DNA of 21,911 nt from Candidatus Thorarchaeota archaeon (GTDB lineage: Archaea > Asgardarchaeota > Thorarchaeia > Thorarchaeales > Thorarchaeaceae), in NCBI GenBank assembly GCA_013138615.1, contig WTCK01000114.1, forward strand, positions 1 through 21,911, given 5' to 3'. Both the position numbers and the translations under genes were made by a program. Position 1 is the first letter of the stretch. Each line of letters begins with the position of its first letter. Under the pieces are notes generated by a model. The model saw only the letters and a list, made by a program, of their open reading frames with translations. It ran no database searches and was not told where the DNA came from. This document shows, piece after piece, positions 16,388 to 21,911 of the stretch.

Positions 16388-17515
16388 TTAGTATAGTCTT
16401 GTCTTGTAGATTTTATGTGCTAATGGTTTAGAACCATACAGAACCTCTACTCTAATGCTGGCTTTTCCCGTATCATCTGACATTGGAACAAGCTTCAGCG
16501 TAATTTTTTGGTCAGACCGAGGACCTACTTCATGCTTTTCATTGGTGACTTCGGACACTGCATCGCCAACGACAATTGAAACGATGACTCGAATTCCAAC
16601 TGTAACTTGGCTCGGGTTCACAATCCTGATTGGGTAGTTGAATGCCTTGCCACCTACAAGTGCATCAGGCACCGCTCCGAGGTCCACAGACAATCCTAAT
16701 CGGTCAGATGTTAGAGGTCGTCCCTTTGGCCATCTATTAATTCGTCCCAGCTCGTGTAGCCTTGAAAGTGAAGTCTTGAGACCCCTCAACTCAAGGCCAA
16801 GCTCTTCAGCAGCTTCAGCCAAATCAAAACTCCCATCGTGCTGTTCATAGAACGAGAGGACGCGTCTATCCTCCTCAATGAGATCGCTAACACCCTCAAG
16901 AATCTCCAGGATTGCTTCGGGCAGCTCATCAGCCTCGTGAAGAGAGAAATATCTCCCACCTTCCACGAATTCAGCGATGCTTCTAAACGACTTCTCCACC
17001 AGGGGATTGCAACCACATACAAACGGAAAGAATGTAGAACTAAAGTTGTCCTTCATGGCTTTAAGCTCAGTTTTCGGATCATGGCCTTTGGGACATCCAT
17101 CGGGAAAATAGTCATCACTTAGTGAATTGTAGTCAGTTCCATGTGGCGGCGCATCGCCCACGAGGAGGAGGACTTTGTATGCATCATTCGACCATGAAAG
17201 CTTAGTGCGGGCATCGAACAATCCATCTGCTACGGCCTCGGGTGTATCACCACCTTCGGATGGCTTTAGGCCAGATATCTGGCGATGAACCTTCTTCATC
17301 TGGTCAGTGAAGTCAAAGACGCGTGTCACGTAGGTGCGGTCTTGAGGGGGATGGTCCCTATACGAAACTATTCCGAACCGAATTCTTAGGTCTTCAGTGC
17401 GAGCCACAATTTTATCCACGATATCAAAAAGACTATCCTTGACTGCACGAATGTCATCCTTCATGCTTCCGGTGGTATCAACTACAAAGGCAACATCCAG
17501 CTTCGCGGGGGGCAC
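16388..17515 (-). CDS. vWA domain - winged helix - beta-sandwich protein
   Basis: Counting from GTG 17515 (375 residues): residues 7-215 are a vWA domain of the type also found with alpha-kinases (VwkA-like), with LDVAFVVDTTGSM holding the metal-site D13, T15 and S17, T91 in GGDTPEA and D121 in VGDAPPHG. Residues about 219-262 form a winged-helix-like unit (DLAEAAEELGLELRGLKTSL, then LHELGRINRW). Residues about 284-361 are strand-rich with a CARDB/Ig-like look (FNYPIRIVNPSQVTVGIRV). The metal site is intact, so metal-dependent partner binding is expected. The longer frame to ATG 17617 adds 34 poor residues; GTG 17515 is chosen because AGGAG (17528-17524) stands 8 bases upstream and the vWA core starts right after. 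It heads an operon with the two coiled-coil genes. Confidence 0.85.
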   Translation of the reverse strand: MPPAKLDVAFVVDTTGSMKDDIRAVKDSLFDIVDKIVARTEDLRIRFGIVSYRDHPPQDRTYVTRVFDFTDQMKKVHRQISGLKPSEGGDTPEAVADGLFDARTKLSWSNDAYKVLLLVGDAPPHGTDYNSLSDDYFPDGCPKGHDPKTELKAMKDNFSSTFFPFVCGCNPLVEKSFRSIAEFVEGGRYFSLHEADELPEAILEILEGVSDLIEEDRRVLSFYEQHDGSFDLAEAAEELGLELRGLKTSLSRLHELGRINRWPKGRPLTSDRLGLSVDLGAVPDALVGGKAFNYPIRIVNPSQVTVGIRVIVSIVVGDAVSEVTNEKHEVGPRSDQKITLKLVPMSDDTGKASIRVEVLYGSKPLAHKIYKTRLY

Positions 17516-17611
17516 CCTATCTTCTCCTGTCGGACGAGAGGGATAGCCGCAATTAAGCTTTTGGAGGATACTTACAGCACAGCAGGCTTTTTGAAGGTTT
17601 GAAAAGAATTG

Positions 17612-18001
17612 ATGCATGTGAAACCGATGGACATGAGCGCAGTCAATGTTGAGATCGAGTTCGATGATGGAACTATCTTGAAGGGAGTGCTTGATACCGT
17701 GTTGGGTCCGCTCATCCTTGCGGATATCAAGGCCGCTGCGCCAATCGAAGGTAGAGCCGCCCTTATGAGAGGAGAGATGCAGATAACAATTGGAATCAAA
17801 AGGGGTAATCGGAGACCCACGAATGAGGTAAAGAAAGGTGACATTGCATACATGCCACTCGGCGACAACCTCTGCATCTACCTCAAGGATACGCGCACAT
17901 TTAGCCCAGTAAACATCCTGGGCAAAGTAACGTCAGATGATGTTCTTGAGAATCTTAGTAAAATTCGTCGTGGTAGCAGAGCCACATTTCGGGTTTTGTA
18001 A
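17612..18001 (+). CDS. Cyclophilin-like protein, COG2164 / TM1367-type
   Basis: A small soluble protein of 129 residues. Its central block KKGDIAYMPLGDNLCIYLKD (about 73-92), followed by the strand VNILGKV, is the signature of the COG2164 (Cyclophil_like) family, whose structures have a cyclophilin-like barrel. Members lack demonstrated peptidyl-prolyl isomerase activity as far as I know, and their role is unknown. The start is ATG 17612, with TTG 17609 and GTG 17618 as alternatives; AAGGT (17594-17598) is the only nearby ribosome-site-like run and is rather far. It is divergent from the vWA operon across about 96 bases and convergent with the E2F-like gene, whose stop lies 13 bases after its own. 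Confidence 0.85.
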   Translation: MHVKPMDMSAVNVEIEFDDGTILKGVLDTVLGPLILADIKAAAPIEGRAALMRGEMQITIGIKRGNRRPTNEVKKGDIAYMPLGDNLCIYLKDTRTFSPVNILGKVTSDDVLENLSKIRRGSRATFRVL

Positions 18002-18014
18002 TGAAGCAGAGAAC

Positions 18015-18611
18015 TCAAAATCTTTGTAGATTCTTGATAATCTCTTCATTCTCGTCAGGTGTTTTGACGGTTGGATCAACAGTCATTCCAGGTTCATGGG
18101 TTTCAATCAGAACCTCCATCCCAGAGTCCTTGACTTTCTTGAACCCGTTGCTAGATAGTGCCCGAACCGTAAGAAAAGTCGTGTTGAATTCTGCCTTGGT
18201 GAGGGTTTCCACCGTTCGCAATTCTCTTCGCAGCTTCGACCGAGCCATCCGAACTTGCTCTTTGAGCTCAGCAACTTGGACCTGCAAATCCCTGCGTTGA
18301 TTGTATTCAGTCTCAAGCCTCGACTTCATGTCTTCATAATCTGCTCTGGGGATGTAATCCTTTGTTCGGTCAATCCAAGTGACTGTTGTGCCATCGAACC
18401 GCCTTTTTGTAGCCACGAGATCCAGTGCATTCAAGATTGCGATAACATCATACACCCTTCGCTTTGGAGTTTCCAACATGTCAGCTAGAATGTCACTGCG
18501 AATCCCCTCGTATCCGCTCTCCTTCAAGAGCCTAATGGACTCTTTTGCTAGTTCAACCAGCTTCACAATCGCACCCCAAGGAGGTACCGGCGTATGGCGG
18601 CGTACAAGCAC
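18015..18611 (-). CDS. E2F/DP-like winged-helix protein with coiled coil
   Basis: From GTG 18611 (198 residues), residues about 16-80 read as a winged helix close in pattern to the E2F/DP DNA-binding domain: AKESIRLLKES, ILADMLETP, then KRRVYDVIAILNALDLV and a wing ending in TVTWID. RRVYD (51-55) matches the RRxYD motif with which E2F proteins contact DNA. A charged coiled coil follows (about 88-138, YEDMKSRLETEYNQRRDLQV), as in E2F/DP dimers, then a short mixed C-terminal part. The likely role is a dimeric transcription regulator. TTG 18692 would extend the frame by 27 low-quality residues, but a TATA-like CATCTAAATAC (18647-18637) lies inside that extension, so a start downstream of it (GTG 18611, or GTG 18566 just before the domain) is more likely. 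It is divergent from the COG2403 gene. Confidence 0.75.
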   Translation of the reverse strand: MLVRRHTPVPPWGAIVKLVELAKESIRLLKESGYEGIRSDILADMLETPKRRVYDVIAILNALDLVATKRRFDGTTVTWIDRTKDYIPRADYEDMKSRLETEYNQRRDLQVQVAELKEQVRMARSKLRRELRTVETLTKAEFNTTFLTVRALSSNGFKKVKDSGMEVLIETHEPGMTVDPTVKTPDENEEIIKNLQRF

Positions 18612-18636
18612 ACTCCCAATGATTTTTGCGTGGGAA

Positions 18637-18647
18637 GTATTTAGATG
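18637..18647 (-). promoter_or_regulatory. Candidate TATA box of the E2F-like gene
   Basis: On the minus strand CATCTAAATAC is followed after about 26 bases by the region of GTG 18611, consistent with a leaderless or short-leader transcript. This is the main argument against the upstream TTG start. Confidence 0.4.
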
Positions 18648-18660
18648 TTTGTGTTGTGTA

Positions 18661-18748
18661 GCGATTTTCCGATGCTTTTCACTGATAAACAAAGCTATTA
18701 TTACTCGAATGGTTATGCGAAAAATCGCCGGCTAAAATGAGCGTTTTG
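18661..18748. promoter_or_regulatory. Repeated GCGATTTT-like motifs in the divergent promoter
   Basis: GCGATTTTCC occurs at 18661-18670, the inverted repeat GCGA-AAAA-TCGC at 18717-18728 (the same word on the other strand), and GCGTTTTGAA at 18741-18750. They lie between the E2F-like gene and the COG2403 gene, upstream of the proposed TATA boxes of both. They may be operator sites, possibly for the E2F-like protein itself. The match to the eukaryotic E2F consensus is only partial. Confidence 0.3.
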
Positions 18749-18790
18749 AATGATGTATCAACGCCAAGTGGTAAACGCCGTCAACACCCA

Positions 18791-18802
18791 AGATTATTTA
18801 TC
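18791..18802 (+). promoter_or_regulatory. Candidate TATA box of the COG2403 gene
   Basis: AGATTATTTATC is a good archaeal TATA-like run. It would give a transcript start near 18823, leaving a leader of about 34 bases with AGGTGG (18843-18848) placed 8 bases before ATG 18857. Confidence 0.5.
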
Positions 18803-18856
18803 CAGCATACTTCGCACGAGCCACTAGTTCTCGCACATTGACAGGTGGCGGTCAAC

Positions 18857-20188
18857 ATGGACAGAAAGAAAATAGTAATTATGGGCGCAGCTGGCCGTGA
18901 TTTCCACAACTTCAACACTTACTTCCGTGACAACGAACATTATGATGTTGTGGCGTTCACAGCTGAGCAAATCCCCGGGATAGGGGACAGAATGTATCCA
19001 CCGGAACTTTCAGGGAAGCTCTATCCCGATGGTATTCGGATCTACCCTGAAGAGAAACTTCCTGAGCTGATTGAGAAGCACAATGTCGAGCAGTGCATTC
19101 TAGCTTACTCCGACCTCCATTACTTCACAGTAGGCAGCAAGATTGCATGGGTTAACTCTCTGGGACCGGATATTCGATTGATGGGCCCTAAGCTCACCAT
19201 GTTGAAGAGCAAGAAGCCAGTGATAGCCATTTGTGCAGTGAGAACTGGTTGTGGGAAAAGCCAGACATCTCGGAGGGTAAACCAGATACTTGTTGACATG
19301 GGCGTGAAGCCGGTGAACATCAGACACCCGATGCCCTACGATCCGGACTTGACCACTCAGATTGCTCAGAGGTACGAGGTGCTAGAGGATTTGGACCGTT
19401 ACAACTGTACGATCGAAGAACGTGAAGAATACGAACCCATGATCAACATGGGAGTGATTCTCTACGCAGGAGTGGACTACGGTCAGATTCTGGAGCAAGC
19501 TGAGAAAGAAGCAGATGTGGTTACATGGGACGGAGGCAACAACGACTTCTCATTCTACAAACCCGACCTTCTCATTACGCTTGTGGATCCTCTCAGGCCA
19601 GGACACGAGATTTCATACTATCCCGGTGAAACCAACCTACGAATGTCAGACGTTGTCATAATCAACAAGGTAGTTTCCGCAGATTATGATGACATCGAGG
19701 AGGTTCGTGATAACATCATGGCGATTAATCCCAACGCCCTCATAATTGAGGCTGCCTCCCCACTCACTGTTGATGATATGGACATCATCAAAGGCAAGAG
19801 GGTGATTGTAGTCGAAGATGGACCGACAGTAACTCATGGTGATATGCCGTATGGTGCAGGGTATGTTGCAGCACGCAAGGCAGGTGCAATCATCATTGAT
19901 CCCAGGCCATTCGCTGTAGGTAGCATAAAGGAAACCTTCGAAAAGTATACGCACCTTGAGGACGTTTTACCCGCTATGGGATATGGCGAAACTCAGATGA
20001 AGGAACTAGAAACGACCATTAACAAGTCCGATGTAGAGGCAATAGTGATTGGAACACCAATCGATCTTGGAAAGCTCATCAAGATCAATAAGCCTAACAC
20101 AAGGGTCAGATATAACCTGCAGGAGATTGGACGACCGAACCTTGAAGATGTCTTGTCAGAATTCGTCAAGACGCACAAGCTGAAGTGA
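18857..20188 (+). CDS. COG2403 GTPase-like protein / cyclic 2,3-diphosphoglycerate synthetase family
   Basis: A soluble protein of 443 residues matching the COG2403 family along its length: N-terminal IVIMGAAGRDFHNFNTYFRD, then VVAFTAEQIPGIGDRMYP, AYSDLHYF, the P-loop-like CAVRTGCGKSQTSR (about 126-139), TWDGGNNDF, and the GTPase-like VVIINKV. The methanogen relative makes cyclic 2,3-diphosphoglycerate from 2,3-diphosphoglycerate with ATP; most other archaeal and bacterial members are unproven, so substrate transfer is uncertain. ATG 18857 is chosen because AGGTGG lies 8 bases upstream and the conserved N-terminus begins right after it; GTG 18845 is the alternative. It has its own promoter, divergent from the E2F-like regulator, which could control it. 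Confidence 0.9.
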   Translation: MDRKKIVIMGAAGRDFHNFNTYFRDNEHYDVVAFTAEQIPGIGDRMYPPELSGKLYPDGIRIYPEEKLPELIEKHNVEQCILAYSDLHYFTVGSKIAWVNSLGPDIRLMGPKLTMLKSKKPVIAICAVRTGCGKSQTSRRVNQILVDMGVKPVNIRHPMPYDPDLTTQIAQRYEVLEDLDRYNCTIEEREEYEPMINMGVILYAGVDYGQILEQAEKEADVVTWDGGNNDFSFYKPDLLITLVDPLRPGHEISYYPGETNLRMSDVVIINKVVSADYDDIEEVRDNIMAINPNALIIEAASPLTVDDMDIIKGKRVIVVEDGPTVTHGDMPYGAGYVAARKAGAIIIDPRPFAVGSIKETFEKYTHLEDVLPAMGYGETQMKELETTINKSDVEAIVIGTPIDLGKLIKINKPNTRVRYNLQEIGRPNLEDVLSEFVKTHKLK

Positions 20189-20201
20189 ATGGACAACTGA
20201 A

Positions 20202-20225
20202 CCTGAGGATGAAACATCCCTCAGG
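20202..20225 (+). terminator. Hairpin after the COG2403 gene
   Basis: CCTGAGGATG pairs with CATCCCTCAGG around an AAA loop, with one bulged base. It starts 13 bases after the stop and is followed by a T-rich stretch (CATTTCTTGCATATTT). It is a likely transcript end or processing site. Confidence 0.5.
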
Positions 20226-20288
20226 GCATTCATTTCTTGCATATTTAGATATGGATAGCAAATCGCACTTAGGCGGCTCTAGATAAAC

Positions 20289-20330
20289 GAAAGAAAAAGA
20301 GTGAGAGGGCGATCTAATCACGCCCGCCCT
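20289..20330 (-). terminator. Hairpin plus T-run after the GDPD-membrane-type gene
   Basis: Read on the minus strand, AGGGCG (20330-20325) pairs with CGCCCT (20311-20306), with an alternative inner GGGCG partner, and is followed by CTCTTTTTCTTT (20301-20290). It lies just after the minus-strand stop at 20338 and looks like an intrinsic-type terminator. Confidence 0.5.
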
Positions 20331-20337
20331 TTATTGA

Positions 20338-21285
20338 TCACCAGTATTCCTGGGAAGTAACTGCTGATCTAGACTCTAGGTCCTTGTAAAGCACTGCTGC
20401 AAAGACGTAGTTAATTGCGCTGAAGAGCAACGAACTCATGAGTGCCAGAATGAATAACATAATGGCTGTGCCATAGAAGGCGAAAGGAAGTAGCAGCATC
20501 TCAAGCACTATTGCAATGATTGCTATCGCGATGCCCAGAAGAATCTGACCGCCGAAGATGTGCCAGAAGTTGCCTGCTGTCAGCGCCCACGCCCGCTTTA
20601 TCGAATCGATTGCACCCAAGTCCTCAGCGACAACGACTGCGCTAGTAGGAGCCAGTCGTATGCCGAAGTAGAGAGCCACGACAAGCCCAATCAAAAGGAG
20701 AGGAATGGCCATCAGTATCATGTTCAGGGATTCCATCGAAGGGTTGTAAGGGTCAATGGTTCCCACAGCACCGAAAAGGAGAAACATGCCAGGAGCCAAC
20801 GATCCTGCGACAACCAATGCAAGAAGAAACTGTGCTACAATCATAGTAGATAGTCTACTAAATGTAAACGAGAGGCTTGTTCCCACATCAGCTTGGTGAG
20901 AGCCATAGTCATCAAGCGCGAATTTGATACCGCTTCCAGAAATCACGGCATTTACAACCATGCCCACGATAGTTAGCACAATTGCGATGATAATTACCTC
21001 AATAGCCACGACCGTTTCAGCGATGGCAAATCCCAGCAACGTGTTGATAATGTCCGAGCTTACGTAAATCAATAGGTCAAATGCAGCCAAACCGTAGAGT
21101 GCGTAGAACACTGCGAGTTGAAGCAAGCTGAAGGCTACTCCAAGAAGGCCAACCATCACAATATAGCTCGGTAGCTTCCGTACCCATACTTTCAATGTTC
21201 TCGTTACAAGGTCCAATGCACTAACTGTAAAATCGTGTTCAGGTGGTGCAGAGGGCTCAAGTCCTAATCCATCGTCATTTTCCAT
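20338..21285 (-). CDS. Polytopic membrane protein, GDPD-membrane-domain-like
   Basis: A protein of 315 residues with a short polar N-terminus and about six long hydrophobic segments rich in Ala, Ile and Leu. Between the last segments is VVAEDLGAIDSIKRAWALTA followed by GNFWHIFGG. This 'E..G...S..RAW.LT.G..W' block is typical of the membrane domain linked to glycerophosphodiester phosphodiesterases and of related stand-alone archaeal proteins of unknown role. No phosphodiesterase domain is present. ATG 21285 is chosen because GGGAGGAT (21298-21291) lies 5 bases upstream; the frame also opens with TTG 21300, but that overlaps the ribosome site. The gene appears to be transcribed alone, between its own TATA box and a terminator hairpin. 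Confidence 0.75.
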   Translation of the reverse strand: MENDDGLGLEPSAPPEHDFTVSALDLVTRTLKVWVRKLPSYIVMVGLLGVAFSLLQLAVFYALYGLAAFDLLIYVSSDIINTLLGFAIAETVVAIEVIIIAIVLTIVGMVVNAVISGSGIKFALDDYGSHQADVGTSLSFTFSRLSTMIVAQFLLALVVAGSLAPGMFLLFGAVGTIDPYNPSMESLNMILMAIPLLLIGLVVALYFGIRLAPTSAVVVAEDLGAIDSIKRAWALTAGNFWHIFGGQILLGIAIAIIAIVLEMLLLPFAFYGTAIMLFILALMSSLLFSAINYVFAAVLYKDLESRSAVTSQEYW

Positions 21286-21325
21286 ATGAAATCCTCCCAA
21301 TTAATTTCACTCTCGAATTGTAATC

Positions 21326-21335
21326 TTATAATATC
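21326..21335 (-). promoter_or_regulatory. Candidate TATA box of the GDPD-membrane-type gene
   Basis: Minus-strand ATATTATAAG is centred about 45 bases before ATG 21285. It predicts a transcript start near 21304 and a leader of about 19 bases that holds the ribosome site. Confidence 0.5.
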
Positions 21336-21378
21336 TCCGTACTGAGTAGGGCAGATGGGCCGAGTACACGACAAGCAA

Positions 21379-21911
21379 TCATGCAGGTTTCGGCCGGGCG
21401 TCGAAAATCTCCATGAACTTCATACCTCCTGCCTTTTCAAGAAGCTCCTCGAAGGCAATGATAACCACTTTCGGAGTGATTTCTGTGCTCTTCTTAGTAA
21501 TGGAGGCGACCTCATGAATCAATGCGGTGTGGTCTGATTTGACGGCAGCCTTTGGAGCTACATAGAGATTCAGCACGTCCATGCTATACGGATCATTCAT
21601 GTCTTCCTTTGCGACCTCGATCTGGAGCTCCTCAATACCAGCAAGTGCAAGAAGGTCGGTTCGCAATGCTGTCAGGTTCACCGTTGCCCCCTTGATCTTC
21701 TTCTCGCTTAGGCCCATCACTTGAATTTGCGCCTCCGCATCGTTCGTCCGTCCAACGTCCCAGAAGAAGGGCCCGTCCATTCCACATACCGGACACTTGC
21801 CACGTTCCTGACGGGATGCAACATCGCCTAGCAGGAATCCCTGAACTATCGAACCTGTTCCATCAAGGTGGAAAAGAGTCACGTTCCCGGGTTCGTCTTC
21901 GCCTACAAACT
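21379..21911 (-). CDS. Phenylacetate-CoA ligase-like (PaaK family) adenylate-forming enzyme, C-terminal part
   Basis: The frame is open to the right edge of the window, so only the C-terminal ~176 residues are seen. They start with TLFHLDGTGSIVQGFLLGD, the counterpart of the 'LT.L......i.Y..GD' strand before the hinge of PaaK-type ligases. A CPVCG site follows, then GRTND, and a C-terminal domain with KIKGATVNLTALRTDLLAL and YSMDVLNLYVAP. These match the swinging C-terminal domain of the family, which joins an aromatic or other carboxylate to coenzyme A through an acyl-AMP. The adenylation core lies outside the window, so the substrate cannot be judged. The GTG at 21882 is not a real start, because homology continues upstream of it. 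Confidence 0.75.
   Translation of the reverse strand, partial: FVGEDEPGNVTLFHLDGTGSIVQGFLLGDVASRQERGKCPVCGMDGPFFWDVGRTNDAEAQIQVMGLSEKKIKGATVNLTALRTDLLALAGIEELQIEVAKEDMNDPYSMDVLNLYVAPKAAVKSDHTALIHEVASITKKSTEITPKVVIIAFEELLEKAGGMKFMEIFDARPKPA

Noticed and set aside
18612..18692. N-terminal extension of the E2F-like protein to TTG 18692
   Set aside because: The extension has no domain-like content and contains a TATA-like box for the same gene.
18700..18760. Canonical eukaryotic E2F site (TTTSSCGC) in the regulator's promoter
   Set aside because: Only partial matches such as TTTTTCGC were found, so I do not claim a true E2F box.
1..21911. CRISPR arrays, insertion sequences, tRNA or rRNA genes
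   Set aside because: No regularly spaced direct repeats, transposase motifs or conserved RNA gene signatures were recognised by reading either strand.

Overview
The window looks like chromosomal DNA from an archaeon. The support is archaeal-type AT-rich TATA boxes roughly 20-30 bases before several starts, frequent GTG and TTG starts with GGAG/GAGGT ribosome sites, and families typical of archaea: a COG2403 / cyclic 2,3-diphosphoglycerate synthetase-like protein, a COG2164 cyclophilin-like protein, a DUF92 membrane protein and a stomatin-NfeD pair. An E2F-like winged-helix protein and a CDC48-N-like domain make a lineage with eukaryote-like components (for example Asgard/Thorarchaeota) attractive, but nothing here proves it. 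No rRNA, tRNA, CRISPR or transposon was recognised, and coding density is high.

Layout. (1) 3-4053 (+): the end of a possible N-formylglutamate amidohydrolase-like protein, overlapping or abutting a very large GCS2-type carboxylate-amine ligase with a long beta-sandwich tail. (2) 4294-7890 (+): four membrane-associated genes: DUF92 protein, ECF S-component-like protein, slipin/stomatin and NfeD-like protein, ending in a hairpin plus T-run. (3) 7916-8731 (-): a CPBP intramembrane metalloprotease. (4) 8970-10157 (+): a HEAT-repeat protein with three copies of another helical module. (5) 10166-17515: the most unusual part, described below. (6) 17612-18001 (+): a cyclophilin-like protein. (7) 18015-18611 (-): an E2F/DP-like winged-helix coiled-coil regulator, divergent from (8) 18857-20188 (+), the COG2403 GTPase-like protein. 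(9) 20338-21285 (-): a polytopic GDPD-membrane-type protein, and 21379-21911 (-): the C-terminal part of a PaaK-like adenylate-forming ligase running off the window.

Central locus. The minus strand encodes an amidohydrolase (11518-13020) followed by a CDC48-N-like plus von Willebrand A (vWA) protein (10166-11473). Divergently, one plus-strand gene (13134-15821) carries the same domains in the same order as a single 895-residue polypeptide, with nearly all metal ligands of the hydrolase and the MIDAS residues of the vWA domain replaced. It reads as a duplicated, fused and catalytically dead version of its neighbours. A second minus-strand operon converges on it: a vWA/winged-helix/beta-sandwich protein and two small coiled-coil proteins. 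I know of no described system with this make-up. I infer a multi-protein scaffold or regulatory complex in which the dead fusion regulates or assembles with the active pair.
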